Shown: positions 14,520 to 22,607 of the stretch, piece by piece | Layout: the number at the start of each line of letters is the position of its first letter | Numbering within the stretch: position 1 is the stretch's first letter | Virus record (IMG/VR): IMGVR_UViG_3300009786_000025 | Location: 1 to 40,895 of that record | Source of the DNA: a virus | Reading direction: 5' to 3' (one strand) | Length of the DNA stretch: 40,895 nt | The notes under the pieces: model-generated | The model's database searches: none | Told to the model about the DNA's origin: nothing | What the model saw: only the letters and a program-made list of their open reading frames with translations | Position numbers and translations under genes: made by a program

Positions 14520-14749
14520 TGTTAAAAGCAGACGGATTAGATGAGGCCATCATCGGTGTCGGGCGGCGATGTTCGCAGCCAGACGTGCTGGTCTATGACA
14601 CCAAGCGGGTGCTGAGAATTTTAGTCGGGCGCGATGGTATGTCGTGGGAAGAAGCCGAAGAGTTTTTTGAGTTCAATATTGTTGGGGCATGGGTGGGGGA
14701 TGAGACGCCTTTATTCATGGTGCCATACGAAGAGGGAGAAGAAGAATGA
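14519..14749 (+). CDS. Conserved phage hypothetical protein
   Basis: 76 aa, MLKADGLDEAIIGVGRRC with GMSWEEAEEFFEFNIVGAWV and an acidic tail. The GxGRRC...EEAxEFFxFNIxGAWxG pattern recurs as a small phage protein I have seen near replication genes, with no known function. Overlaps both neighbours by 1-4 bases. Confidence 0.65.
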   Translation: MLKADGLDEAIIGVGRRCSQPDVLVYDTKRVLRILVGRDGMSWEEAEEFFEFNIVGAWVGDETPLFMVPYEEGEEE

Positions 14750-16911
14750 CAAGGAAGAAATTTGCAGGGGCGTTGGCCAAGAAGGGCTTCAAGATATTCA
14801 GGCTCAAGTCAGGCAAGAAAACTCCCGTCGCTACAGGGTGGCAAGACGAGGCTGGGCCAGACGGTGCGCCGTGGGCCAACGGGCGGGATTATAACATCGG
14901 TGTGATGTGTGGTGGTCGGCTGTTGGTGGTGGACATCGACATGAAAGGCGGCATCGATGGTGAGGCCAATTGGCTGGCGTTGACGATTGAGGAGAGTTTG
15001 TTTCAGGTGGCGACGCCTACGGGTGGTCGGCACCTTTATTACATAGTCCCTGATGGCGTGGAGATAAGTAATTCCGCGTCGCGTATCGCTGATGGCGTGG
15101 ATATCCGTGGCGTCGGTGGCTACGTCGTTGGACCCGGATCGATCATTGATGATGTTGAATATACAGTGATCAATACTGGTGCGAAGATGCTTGAGGCCCC
15201 GCAGAAGCTGCTTGATATGTGTACCAAACCTAAACCCCGTGACGATAAGCGTGATCAGGCCGTGGGCGAATTAGATTTGGCCGAGAACCTAGATCGCGCT
15301 GATGAATATCTCAAGGTCGCCCGCGAGAGCATCGAAGGTGCGGGCGGTGACGCGAATGCTTTTGCGGTGGCCTGTAAGGTGCGCGACATGGGTGTATCTG
15401 AAGGAGAATGTCTGGACCGGATGCTGGGGGATTGGAACTCAAGATGCTCACCGCCGTGGTCCGGCGATGAACTCGCCGTCAAGGTCAAGAACGCTTACGC
15501 CTACGCCGGATCGCGCATCGGCGCAGACACACCGGACGCGCAGTTCGCAGACGAGCCGGATAGCGAAGAGGTGGAGAAGCGGCCCATGTCGGCCATAGAT
15601 TTGATGTTCCATAGTCACTCGCTGATAACTTTAGGGAACAGCTATCTGGTGCTGGAGGAATACACAGACGAAACAGGCCGCGCAAAAATAGAGACCTATG
15701 GGGAGAAGGCGTTTCATATGGCCAACGTCGATAAGTTTTATATTGATGACGATACAGGCAAGAAGATATTTCTGTCGCGTGTCTGGATCATGAACGAAAA
15801 GCGTCGCACGTATCATGGGTTCACTTTTAACCCCAAGACGATTGGGCCGGTGGGCAGATGTTATAATCAATGGCGGGGGTTTGAGTATTCCCCGGCCAAT
15901 ATTGACATGAAGGCGGCTAAAAAGGGCTGCGATAAATACTTGCGGCACATACGCGATGTGGTCTGCGGCGGCAACGTGTCGGATTATAAATGGATCATGA
16001 ATTACTTTGCTCAGATGGTCCAAACACCGTGGAAGAAACCCGAAACGGCTATTGTTATTACAGGCCGCAAAGGCGCAGGAAAATCATTGACGTTTGATGT
16101 GATGGGACACTTGGCCAAGGATTATTATATACTAACCGCTGACAAGCGCATGATGCTGGGGAACTTCAACTCGCACATGGAAAACGTCATCGTGTTCCAA
16201 TTCGAGGAAGCCTTCTGGGCTGGGGACAAAGCCGCAGAGGGTAAACTCAAACTGTTGATCTCCGGCAACCACCACATCATTGAGCGCAAGGGCTACGAGC
16301 CATATATGGTCGGGAACTTTGCACGGGTGCTTATCACTTCCAACAGTGACTGGGCAATACCTGCAACATTTGATGAACGCCGGTTTGCGGTATTCGCTTG
16401 TCTGGGGTTACGCATCGGCGATAAAGCATACTTCAACGCTATATATGGCCAGCTTCAGGCCAATGGCGGCGCAGGATATAAAGCCCTGATGACCGTATTG
16501 ATGGGCTGGGATGTTGACCAAACGCTGGTCCACGTCCCGCCAAAGACCCAAGCCTTGGCTGACCAGAAGCAAGAGACCTTGTCGCATGTAGGCAGTTGGG
16601 TCTACGCCTCGCTGGAGAGCGGGGCGCAAATAGGCGCAGATGGGGGGTTCGATGAGGGGGAAGGTTGGCTGCAATTGGTGCCGGGAAATGAACTACATTC
16701 GGGCTACAAAATGCACCTAAAGGAGGGGGGATTTCGCTATCCGAAACCTTTGAACGGTTTTGGTAGGGAACTTATTTCGATCTTAGGCGAGGCGTGTTGG
16801 CGAGATCAGAAGCATTTAGACGGTAAAACACGTCGGGTTTTTAGATTTGCGCGGCTCGAAGATTGCCGAAAAGCCTATGAAAAATGGTTTGGGCACGAGA
16901 TTGACTGGTGA
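14746..16911 (+). CDS. Primase-polymerase fused to SF3-type (DUF5906/D5-like) helicase
   Basis: 721 aa. N-terminal prim-pol domain: LLVVDIDMKGG (catalytic Asp63, Asp65) and PTGGRHLYYIVP (His96), then VDIRGVGGYVVGPGS. Middle: a helical linker with acidic residues. C-terminal helicase: Walker A GRKGAGKS (about 439-446), VIVFQFEEAFWAG as Walker B, RVLITSNSD as sensor, and FDERRFAVF as the arginine region, which is the DUF5906 phage/plasmid primase pattern. It makes primers and unwinds DNA at the fork. Last gene of the rightward replication operon, 4-base overlap with the gene before. Confidence 0.92.
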   Translation: MTRKKFAGALAKKGFKIFRLKSGKKTPVATGWQDEAGPDGAPWANGRDYNIGVMCGGRLLVVDIDMKGGIDGEANWLALTIEESLFQVATPTGGRHLYYIVPDGVEISNSASRIADGVDIRGVGGYVVGPGSIIDDVEYTVINTGAKMLEAPQKLLDMCTKPKPRDDKRDQAVGELDLAENLDRADEYLKVARESIEGAGGDANAFAVACKVRDMGVSEGECLDRMLGDWNSRCSPPWSGDELAVKVKNAYAYAGSRIGADTPDAQFADEPDSEEVEKRPMSAIDLMFHSHSLITLGNSYLVLEEYTDETGRAKIETYGEKAFHMANVDKFYIDDDTGKKIFLSRVWIMNEKRRTYHGFTFNPKTIGPVGRCYNQWRGFEYSPANIDMKAAKKGCDKYLRHIRDVVCGGNVSDYKWIMNYFAQMVQTPWKKPETAIVITGRKGAGKSLTFDVMGHLAKDYYILTADKRMMLGNFNSHMENVIVFQFEEAFWAGDKAAEGKLKLLISGNHHIIERKGYEPYMVGNFARVLITSNSDWAIPATFDERRFAVFACLGLRIGDKAYFNAIYGQLQANGGAGYKALMTVLMGWDVDQTLVHVPPKTQALADQKQETLSHVGSWVYASLESGAQIGADGGFDEGEGWLQLVPGNELHSGYKMHLKEGGFRYPKPLNGFGRELISILGEACWRDQKHLDGKTRRVFRFARLEDCRKAYEKWFGHEIDW

Positions 16912-17207
16912 AAACGTGATGCGGGATTAAGTGTAATGCGAATAGTGCTTAAGTACCAATGACTTACAGATTATCCCGGAAATACAGTTTTTTGGCGCAA
17001 CTTCTCTGGGGAAGTGTGTGGGTGTATACATCCCTGTTTATATACCCCCTAACTTAAAATAAAAAGATATAAAGGGATAACCGCGAACACCCTTGGTCAG
17101 CTTGAGGTGTAGAGATCGCATTTACGAAAAGCTGCTGGGATGCAGTGGGATGGAGAAACAGGGCGGAACCACATAATGGCTCCGCCCTGTTGGGGTTAGT
17201 TATCCAT
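16912..17207 (+). other. Convergent intergenic region
   Basis: About 300 bases between the rightward replication operon and the leftward operon. I see no gene. It has an imperfect inverted repeat around 17011-17046 (GGGTGTATA / TATATACCC), an AT-rich tract (17041-17080) and the strong hairpin at 17158-17190. It could hold replication or transcription-stop signals. Confidence 0.5.
17158..17190. terminator. Bidirectional terminator-like hairpin
   Basis: ACAGGGCGGA pairs perfectly with TCCGCCCTGT around a 13-base loop, between two convergent operons. No clear U tract on either side. Position and stem strength favour a transcription stop for both directions. Confidence 0.6.
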
Positions 17208-17342
17208 CTACTTGTTAAACCATTCGTCATGTTTAGCCCACGCATTACAAACCCAACACGCTGGCTCAAACTCATCACAGCGCGGCCCCCATATCCGGTG
17301 GGTGTAAAGCCACGAGATGATGTGGTTTATGAAGTCAGTCAT
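17208..17342 (-). CDS. Small Cys/Trp-rich protein, 44 aa
   Basis: MTDFINHIISWLYTHRIWGP then CDEFEPACWVCNAWAKHDEW. Cys at 22, 29 and 32 with acidic and Trp residues resembles small phage proteins carrying a CxxC motif. Its ATG overlaps the stop of the preceding gene (ATGA), a strong sign of real coupling. Last gene of the leftward operon before the hairpin. Function unknown. Confidence 0.65.
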   Translation of the reverse strand: MTDFINHIISWLYTHRIWGPRCDEFEPACWVCNAWAKHDEWFNK

Positions 17343-17599
17343 CGTTCGTCTCCCTGTTTGTTGTACCAGTCTAGGAAGGCTTCAGATCGCGCAGGGAGGG
17401 CCTTCTTTAGTTTTGGGGGCACCCGGACCCCTATTTCATCAAGGATGCGCTCTAGCGTGGCTCCTGTGGAGCCAACGAAGTGATTAGAGTGCCACTTGGC
17501 GGTGACGGCCTTCCGGGTCTGGACCATCCACTGGTTAGCATCATAAGTGATGCGGCACTGAGGGGATAAGGTCGCGACGACTTTTTCAGGTGCTGGCAT
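17339..17599 (-). CDS. Small hypothetical protein
   Basis: 86 aa, MPAPEKVVATLSPQCRITYD, then QTRKAVTAKWHSNHF and a basic helical end. Tightly overlapping with its neighbours on both sides in the leftward run. No recognised domain. Confidence 0.6.
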   Translation of the reverse strand: MPAPEKVVATLSPQCRITYDANQWMVQTRKAVTAKWHSNHFVGSTGATLERILDEIGVRVPPKLKKALPARSEAFLDWYNKQGDER

Positions 17600-17759
17600 C
17601 TTGGGCCAATCCTTTCTTGATCAGATGGATGATTTGTTTGGAGACTGAGCGTTCTTGGGCGGCGGCTTGCTTGTCAATCAGATCGCGCAGGTCTTTGGGT
17701 AGGCCAACGCTGGTGAGGACGGTGACGCTGGCGGTGGCTGGTTTAGATTGCTTGGGCAT
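17586..17759 (-). CDS. Small ribbon-helix-helix-like protein
   Basis: 57 aa from the ATG at 17759 (MPKQSKPATASVTVLTSVGL). The segment VLTSVGLPKDLRDLIDKQAA, then ERSVSKQIIHLIKKGL, has the strand-helix-helix pattern of CopG/Arc regulators. GGAA lies upstream. The extra 10 residues of the longer frame overlap the previous gene and are unlikely to be used. Confidence 0.6.
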   Translation of the reverse strand: MPKQSKPATASVTVLTSVGLPKDLRDLIDKQAAAQERSVSKQIIHLIKKGLAQDAST

Positions 17760-17904
17760 TGGATTGTTCCTTATCGCGGCGCACGACATCGTCGCGCTTG
17801 AGTTTCCAGATATAGCGCATGTCTACGTCGTCGCAGTTGGTCATGGCTTCGGTGAAGGCTTGGTATTGCCGGGCCAGTTCCGGGTTCTTGATGGCGCGGG
17901 TCAT
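17743..17904 (-). CDS. Small hypothetical protein, 53 aa
   Basis: MTRAIKNPELARQYQAFTEA, then CDDVDMRYIWKLKRDDVV: highly charged and helical. ATGA overlap with the upstream 136-aa gene and 17-base overlap with the RHH gene. Coding is supported by the overlap structure only. Confidence 0.6.
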   Translation of the reverse strand: MTRAIKNPELARQYQAFTEAMTNCDDVDMRYIWKLKRDDVVRRDKEQSNAQAI

Positions 17905-18311
17905 GATGCTGACCTTAACCGTTGGCGGTCCAAGGCGATTCTGACGGCGTATTCGACGGTGCCCACTTTGGTGTGCATGGCTATTAGCTGATCTTCGGTG
18001 AGGCCAAGGCTGATCAGCGACTGATCAATATCGATGCGGCCATTGGTGTCATCCCAAGCGAGGCGGGGATCGGTGTACTTCTCCGGACGTTGGAGGATAC
18101 CGTTGACCCTTTTGTTTGTGCCCTTTCTGGATGAACGGGCGTTGCCCTTGGCGCGGGGGGTTGGTGCGGGTGCGGGTGCGGCGTCGCCGTTGGGGATAGG
18201 TGAGTGTTCTATCCGCATGACAACAGGTGCGAGGAGGTCCAGTGCGGCGGAGACTTCGCCATAGCTGCGGGTGGTGGTGAAGGTAGCGGTGACTTGGTTT
18301 AGCTTAGACAT
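17901..18311 (-). CDS. Hypothetical protein with Pro/Ala linker
   Basis: 136 aa. A beta/helical start (QVTATFTTTRSYGEVSAALD), a Pro/Ala-rich linker at 45-52 (APAPAPTP), a basic patch (RAKGNARSSRKGTNKRVNG), then an alpha-helical end (LISLGLTEDQLIAMHTKVG). It overlaps the gene upstream by 8 bases. No family recognised. Confidence 0.6.
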   Translation of the reverse strand: MSKLNQVTATFTTTRSYGEVSAALDLLAPVVMRIEHSPIPNGDAAPAPAPTPRAKGNARSSRKGTNKRVNGILQRPEKYTDPRLAWDDTNGRIDIDQSLISLGLTEDQLIAMHTKVGTVEYAVRIALDRQRLRSAS

Positions 18312-18450
18312 TGGATTGGGTGTCCTTCTTCTTAGGGGTTAAGGCTTTCTTGAGGCCGTCCTTGAGGGCGGTCTCTACGCCGTCACGCTTGATGGCGTCG
18401 GTGATGTCGATGGGCTTTCTGCCCGGCATGTCGATGATGAAGGTTGGCAT
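18304..18450 (-). CDS. Small basic protein, 48 aa
   Basis: From the ATG at 18450: MPTFIIDMPGRKPIDITDAI, then VETALKDGLKKALTPKKK. AAAGGA lies upstream. The longer frame is antisense noise. Short and basic; function unknown. Confidence 0.6.
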   Translation of the reverse strand: MPTFIIDMPGRKPIDITDAIKRDGVETALKDGLKKALTPKKKDTQSNV

Positions 18451-18451
18451 T

Positions 18452-18577
18452 TCACATAGTCCTTTCGATCTTGGGTTGGCGTTTGCGGTCATACTTGACC
18501 TTGGACGCGACGATGCGCTTGCGGTACTTGGGTGTTCGCAAGTCACGGGCGATGGGGTTGTGCTTGGGCGGGGTCAT
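18452..18577 (-). CDS. Small basic phage protein (MTPPKHNPIARDL family)
   Basis: 41 aa, MTPPKHNPIARDLRTPKYRK then VASKVKYDRKRQPK. This N-terminal pattern, NPxARDLRTPKYRxR, is a widespread short phage protein that I recognise by sequence but whose function is unknown. AAAAGGA SD upstream. Its stop sits directly before the next gene, and the junction carries the CTATGTGA motif found repeatedly in this operon. Confidence 0.75.
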   Translation of the reverse strand: MTPPKHNPIARDLRTPKYRKRIVASKVKYDRKRQPKIERTM

Positions 18578-18581
18578 GGCG

Positions 18582-18767
18582 TTATTCCTTTTCTTTGATC
18601 CACAGTCCGCCGTCTTCGGGATCGAATTTCATTTCGATCTTTCCTTTGGCGGCTTGAACCATGGTGTAAAATTGAAAGCCACATTCTTTGTGGAGGTCTC
18701 TGATCACATAATGCTGGTACAGGATCAGGGCGATGGCGGCGGTGAGGGCGGCGATGGTGATTTCCAT
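18582..18767 (-). CDS. Single-pass membrane protein, 61 aa
   Basis: From the ATG at 18767: MEITIAALTAAIALILYQHY is one hydrophobic transmembrane helix at the N terminus; the rest (KGKIEMKFDPEDGGLW) is soluble. AAAGGA SD. It could be a small inner-membrane or holin-like protein, but no charge pattern proves that. Confidence 0.65.
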   Translation of the reverse strand: MEITIAALTAAIALILYQHYVIRDLHKECGFQFYTMVQAAKGKIEMKFDPEDGGLWIKEKE

Positions 18768-18835
18768 GCTAAGTCCTTTCAACTAAGGGTTAATTCAATA
18801 TTCGTTAGTCAATACACAAATGAATGAAATATTCT

Positions 18836-18871
18836 GTAGGCGGCGACGAAGTTTTCGAAAACTTCGCCTAC
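18836..18871. other. Perfect 20-base palindrome in a hairpin
   Basis: CGAAGTTTTCGAAAACTTCG is fully self-complementary, flanked by GTAGG and CCTAC with a 6-base bulge. It lies in the 206-base gap between leftward genes and could be a terminator for the upstream gene or a protein-binding palindrome. Confidence 0.5.
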
Positions 18872-18927
18872 CCCATAGGGTGACCAATTAAGGCACGTCC
18901 CGAAATATTATCTTGTGACTAAATTCA

Positions 18928-18955
18928 CCGGGGTATACGTTTACGTATCCCCCGG
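18928..18955. other. Hairpin just after the 143-aa gene
   Basis: CCGGGG/CCCCGG outer stem and ATACG/CGTAT inner stem with one mismatch and a TTTA loop. It lies 19 bases beyond the stop of the leftward 143-aa gene, so it is positioned like a transcription stop or attenuator. Confidence 0.5.
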
Positions 18956-18973
18956 CGAGAATAGATTATATCC

Positions 18974-19405
18974 CTACAGAACAGCGTGTTTGTTCCCCAA
19001 GATAAGCTTGGCGCGTTCAAGGCTGCGCTGGGTGTTGAGGGCGTCGAGTTCGGCCCGTTCAACATCAGTCAGGACGTTGTCGGGGTCGGGGTGAGGGTTG
19101 ATGATCTCCCCGGTGCATAGGGCGACGGGGCACCTGACCACAGCCCACACATCGTGATACACGTCTGTTTTGCTGTGGCAGACGGGGCACTGGACTTCGT
19201 AGGCCATTGCCGCATCGATGGCGGCGTTGGCCAAGGCGTGACCATCGGCGGGGGCGTCAGGGGTTATGTCACCTCGCGCCATAGCCAAGGCGACGGCAAT
19301 TTCCTGCATGTGATCGCCATCGGGGTCTTTGATCATGTCGAATTCGATCAGGTTCTGGAGGGCGGTGACGAGGGTGTCGATGATCTCTTGTTGTTGGTCG
19401 GTCAT
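18974..19405 (-). CDS. Hypothetical protein with zinc-ribbon-like cysteines
   Basis: 143 aa. Helical, acidic N terminus (MTDQQQEIIDTLVTALQNLI), Ala-rich middle, then CPVCHSKTDVYHDVW and VVRCPVALCTGEI: a CxxC...CxxxxC arrangement like a degenerate zinc ribbon. The helical end is charged (ERAELDALNTQRSLE). Overlaps the preceding gene by 4 bases. Confidence 0.65.
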   Translation of the reverse strand: MTDQQQEIIDTLVTALQNLIEFDMIKDPDGDHMQEIAVALAMARGDITPDAPADGHALANAAIDAAMAYEVQCPVCHSKTDVYHDVWAVVRCPVALCTGEIINPHPDPDNVLTDVERAELDALNTQRSLERAKLILGNKHAVL

Positions 19406-19530
19406 GCTTTGGCTTCCTTCTTTCCTGCCTTGCGGAGGCGTTTGTTGAAGTTACGTTTGGCGTATTTGCGGAGGTGTTTCCACCAGTTCGCGCCATCGTT
19501 TATGCGAACGCCTTCAATGGGTTTAGCCAT
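19402..19530 (-). CDS. Short basic protein, 42 aa
   Basis: MAKPIEGVRINDGANWWKHL, then KYAKRNFNKRLRKAGKK: strongly basic, possibly nucleic-acid binding. GAAAGG SD. I reject the longer reading because its N terminus is an out-of-frame copy of the neighbouring gene. Confidence 0.6.
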   Translation of the reverse strand: MAKPIEGVRINDGANWWKHLRKYAKRNFNKRLRKAGKKEAKA

Positions 19531-19543
19531 GGGGCTGGGCCTT

Positions 19544-19750
19544 TCAAAAGGGGTGATTGACGCTGACGGTGTTGTCGAACGGCACGTTGCGGGTGTGGGT
19601 GCCATCCAGTGAGGTGATGGATAGGCCAAGCTGGCCGTTGAAGCACGGCATGAGCCACGGCCCTGCCGGGTCGCTCCACCAAACGGTGCCGTGGTCATGG
19701 CATAGCTGGCGAAGCCGGTTGGTGTTTGGGTTGATGGTGACTTGGGTCAT
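19544..19750 (-). CDS. Small hypothetical protein starting MTQVTI
   Basis: 68 aa: MTQVTINPNTNRLRQLCHDH, then WWSDPAGPWLMPCFNGQLG. Shares its first six residues (MTQVTI) and the upstream leader with the 95-aa gene at 20077. GAAAGG SD. Function unknown. Confidence 0.65.
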   Translation of the reverse strand: MTQVTINPNTNRLRQLCHDHGTVWWSDPAGPWLMPCFNGQLGLSITSLDGTHTRNVPFDNTVSVNHPF

Positions 19751-19789
19751 GGGGTTGGCCTTTCGTGTCTGATTGATGATCGGATGGGG

Positions 19790-20077
19790 TTAGGCTGAAA
19801 CATACGCAAGACGATAGTCTCCAAGGTCTGCTATCGTCGCTGTGCTGAACCCCTTGGTCAGGGTCACGATCCCGGCGGCGTTGAATTTACCGTTGCGGAA
19901 ATCGCTCCATCCGGCATTGATAAAATCCGCAATTGTCTCTGATGTTTTTGTGACGGGCAGAGTGCTATCGGGATTTCCAATTTCCGAAATAGCAGATTGA
20001 ATATCATCTTCATCTAGCACTTGACCGCTAAAGTCTGCGAAGAATTCTACGGCGGCTCTTATGGTTACTTGGGTCAT
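19790..20077 (-). CDS. Hypothetical protein starting MTQVTI, 95 aa
   Basis: MTQVTIRAAVEFFADFSGQV, then an acidic helix and FINAGWSDFRNGKFNAAGIV. Its start duplicates that of the gene at 19750. The two bodies are not obviously related, suggesting swapping of a start module. Leader AAAGGAAC upstream. Function unknown. Confidence 0.65.
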   Translation of the reverse strand: MTQVTIRAAVEFFADFSGQVLDEDDIQSAISEIGNPDSTLPVTKTSETIADFINAGWSDFRNGKFNAAGIVTLTKGFSTATIADLGDYRLAYVSA

Positions 20078-20110
20078 GGCGTGGGTTCCTTTTCACATAG
20101 TGAATGATGG

Positions 20111-20130
20111 CCCCCGGCTTGCGCCGGGGG
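20111..20130 (-). terminator. Intercistronic GC hairpin after the metallopeptidase/VWA gene
   Basis: CCCCCGGC pairs with GCCGGGGG around TTGC, 8 bases after the stop codon of the leftward gene. No U tract. A CACATAGT motif (20094-20101) lies just beyond it. Confidence 0.6.
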
Positions 20131-20137
20131 GTTGAGG

Positions 20138-21514
20138 TTAGTCGAACTTAACTTGAACAATCCGCCCGAAGGGAGGATCGCCTTGGTAGAAAGCCCCGGT
20201 GGTCGCCCAGATTACTGAGCAGTCAGGCTCGTCGGGATAGTGGTTATCGCCGCCATCGGTGAAGACGATGATCAGGTCGAGGTCATCCATCAGATCGTTA
20301 TCAGTCAGATAATCGAACCCGGCCCGAAAGTCTGTGCCCCCGGCGCGTTCCCGCTTAAGGGTTAGCTCGTCGCCGGGTTCGATGAACTCATGGCTGTTGG
20401 CCTTGGTGTCGAATTGAACGCTTACGATGCTCTCCGGTTGGATATCTTCGGCGATGTTCAAGAGGTCGCCCATGAACTGGGAGAATTCTTTGGTATTCAC
20501 CGAGCCGGAGGCATCAGTCAGGACCGCCATCGGCCCCATGCCTTCCTTGGTCCTTCCCGGCGTCACGAGGCGGCTTCCCGGTGTCCGCCTGTTTTGCTTT
20601 GAAAAGCAGTGATCGGAGATGATGGTATCGTTCATCTCTTCTTCGATCTCATCCTTCCAGTCGCGGGAAGGCTGGGTTGATGCGGTCACGGCTTGGCCCA
20701 AGATACCGGGCATCTGGCCCCGGCGTTTGGCGATGTTGGCGGCGGTTGCCAAGGTCTGCGTGAGTTCTTTCACCGCCTCCCCGACTTCCTTGGCGGACAT
20801 GGCCTCTCCCTCTTCGTTTGTCGGCTCTTCCAGTATTCCCCAAGGGCATGGCTTATTGCCATCGTCGCCGTTGTTGCCATCGTCGCCGTTATTGTCATCG
20901 TCGCCATCGTCGCCGTTATTGTCATCGTCGCCATCGTCGCCGTTATTGTCATCGTCGCCATCGTCGCCGTTATTGTCATCGTCTTTTTCGCTGTCCTCCT
21001 CACGTTTCAGCAGATTATAGACGGTTTCAAAATCCATCCCGGCGAACTTCGGGTCCATGATGGCGTCCTTTGGCATCCGGTAAGCGTCATGCTTAAAGTT
21101 GCCGTATTCGATCAACCAGTCCTTGGATAGCTGGCGGAACTTGGCGTCAGTGATTGCCTTATGCATACCCATCCGGGTGATCAGGATGTTGACGACATGA
21201 TCGGCGGCGATGTTCGAGATGCGGTGGTCCCGGCCCTTGAGGCGGAAATTGTGCATCAGGATTTTGTGCAGGACTTCGTGTATCAGAACGAAGGTTGTTT
21301 CCGGGCGGGTCAGTTCCTGATCGACAAACAAGGGGTTGATGAACAGCGATGCGCCGTCCGTTGCCATCGTGCCGCTGTCGGTCCATTTGACGCTCATGCT
21401 GTGCATGGGTGTCGCGATGAAGCACTCGTTTTTGATGATGAATTGACGGCCTTTTGATACCTTCTTTTCGGCACGTTGCTGGACGGCGGTGTCGGTGTTT
21501 GTTTGGTCTAACAT
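20138..21514 (-). CDS. Putative metallopeptidase with VWA-like C-terminal domain (DUF2201-like)
   Basis: 458 aa from the ATG at 21514. HEVLHKILMH (residues 79-88) gives an HExxH zinc motif. The N-terminal half (TFVLIHEVLHKILMHNFRLK, NIAADHVVNILIT) fits the DUF2201 putative metallopeptidase domain. An acidic repeat (NNGDDGDDD) forms a spacer. The C-terminal half has a VWA-like fold with a MIDAS (VLTDASGSV) and IVFTDGGDN. Such proteins pair with MoxR-type AAA+ ATPases, which lie two genes upstream here. In cells these pairs often handle protein complex assembly or metal insertion. The role in a phage is unknown. Confidence 0.82.
   Translation of the reverse strand: MLDQTNTDTAVQQRAEKKVSKGRQFIIKNECFIATPMHSMSVKWTDSGTMATDGASLFINPLFVDQELTRPETTFVLIHEVLHKILMHNFRLKGRDHRISNIAADHVVNILITRMGMHKAITDAKFRQLSKDWLIEYGNFKHDAYRMPKDAIMDPKFAGMDFETVYNLLKREEDSEKDDDNNGDDGDDDNNGDDGDDDNNGDDGDDDNNGDDGNNGDDGNKPCPWGILEEPTNEEGEAMSAKEVGEAVKELTQTLATAANIAKRRGQMPGILGQAVTASTQPSRDWKDEIEEEMNDTIISDHCFSKQNRRTPGSRLVTPGRTKEGMGPMAVLTDASGSVNTKEFSQFMGDLLNIAEDIQPESIVSVQFDTKANSHEFIEPGDELTLKRERAGGTDFRAGFDYLTDNDLMDDLDLIIVFTDGGDNHYPDEPDCSVIWATTGAFYQGDPPFGRIVQVKFD
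20894..20974 (-). repeat. Three tandem 27-bp repeats inside the VWA gene
   Basis: Three perfect direct copies of a 27-bp unit, with partial copies at both ends, encode the acidic NNGDDGDDD linker. Copy number is likely to vary between relatives by slippage. This is a coding repeat, not a CRISPR. Confidence 0.9.
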
Positions 21515-21553
21515 GATGTTGCCTTTCAATATTGGCTGGTGAATAACTAAAGC

Positions 21554-21583
21554 GGGGCCGGGAAATCACATAGTCCCGGCCCC
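21554..21583 (-). terminator. Intercistronic hairpin with CTATGTGATT loop
   Basis: GGGGCCGGGA pairs perfectly with TCCCGGCCCC around a 10-base loop, read on the minus strand as CTATGTGATT. It sits between the 329-aa gene and the VWA gene. A near-identical hairpin occurs at 22608-22635. No U tract. Confidence 0.7.
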
Positions 21584-21588
21584 TAATA

Positions 21589-22578
21589 TCAGGCGGCGTC
21601 CCGATCAGCGTCTCCAAAGACGTTGTCGAGATCAGCAATAATTTGCTCTGTTTTATCCGCCGTTTCTTCCCGTACCTTGGCGGCGTCTGCTTCGCGCCGT
21701 GCATCAGTCCGGTTATCGCCCGGCTTTTTGTTGCCGCGCAGATCGTCTGCACTGGTTTGGGTCAAGTGCTTGGCAATATCCTGCGCCAGTTTAGCCAGAC
21801 GCTGATCCCCGGTGATGTTCAAGGCGGGGAGCAGATCGCAAAGCCCTTTCATGTGATCGATCTGCGTATCCTTGAAGGACCGTTTGCGTTTGGTGCCCTT
21901 GATGCTGTCGCCATATTCGCGAAGGTTAACGAGCATCTCGCCCAGTTTTTCGCGGACGGTCTCTTCGACGTGATCCAACACGCCCTTGAACCGTGCCGCT
22001 TCCTTGGCCTTGGCCTCGTTGCCGATATCGTCCCGCATCTTTTTGCTCAGATTAAGGACGGCGTTGTCCTCGCCCCGTGCCAGAACTTCTCGCTCAAGGT
22101 TGAACTGGAACTTGGCCCGGATTTCTTCGGGTGAGGGTATCAGGCTGGCGTCATACGTGGTGCCGCCCTTCGCTTCAGCATCTGCCAAAATGCCGGGCAG
22201 GGCTTGGATGAATTCCCCAACCAGTTTATCGTGCTTTTCTTCCAAGTTATCCATGACCGTTTCGAGTTGAGGTAAGCCTTTAGTCGTAATGATCCAGTAA
22301 CCGCCCTTGGCCTTATCCCAAGGCCCAGCCATTGACCGAAAAATGTTGGAGGCCACACCCTGATTTTTGGTGATGGCCTTGAACTGCGGCTGGCCCGGAT
22401 CGATCAGTTTTTTATACACACCTAACATGCTGGCCTTGGCCCCGGTTTCCTGCACTAGTTTGGCGGACGCCTCTTTGTCCTTTTTGGTGATGCCCCAAGC
22501 GGATTTGGTGAAGCGCACCAATAATGCGTGATTGTTGAGGCCATATTTGTCAGAGAGAGAATGTACTGTATTTGTCAT
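21589..22578 (-). CDS. Hypothetical partner protein of the MoxR/VWA pair (DUF3150-like size)
   Basis: 329 aa. The N terminus (SDKYGLNNHALLVRFTKSAW) is followed by helical stretches with LPQLETVMDNLEEKHDKLVG, then VREKLGEMLVNLREYGDSI, and a charged, disordered C terminus (GNKKPGDNRTDARREADAA). Genes of this size lie between MoxR-like ATPases and VWA proteins in several phages and are often called DUF3150, but I cannot confirm the family. SD AAAGGA upstream. Likely a structural or adaptor part of the same system. Confidence 0.65.
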   Translation of the reverse strand: MTNTVHSLSDKYGLNNHALLVRFTKSAWGITKKDKEASAKLVQETGAKASMLGVYKKLIDPGQPQFKAITKNQGVASNIFRSMAGPWDKAKGGYWIITTKGLPQLETVMDNLEEKHDKLVGEFIQALPGILADAEAKGGTTYDASLIPSPEEIRAKFQFNLEREVLARGEDNAVLNLSKKMRDDIGNEAKAKEAARFKGVLDHVEETVREKLGEMLVNLREYGDSIKGTKRKRSFKDTQIDHMKGLCDLLPALNITGDQRLAKLAQDIAKHLTQTSADDLRGNKKPGDNRTDARREADAAKVREETADKTEQIIADLDNVFGDADRDAA

Positions 22579-22607
22579 GATGATAGTCCTTTCAGGTTGA
22601 ATAAGTT

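Noticed and set aside
20876-20990. CRISPR-like short repeats
   Set aside because: Copies are tandem, without spacers, and in frame within a coding linker.
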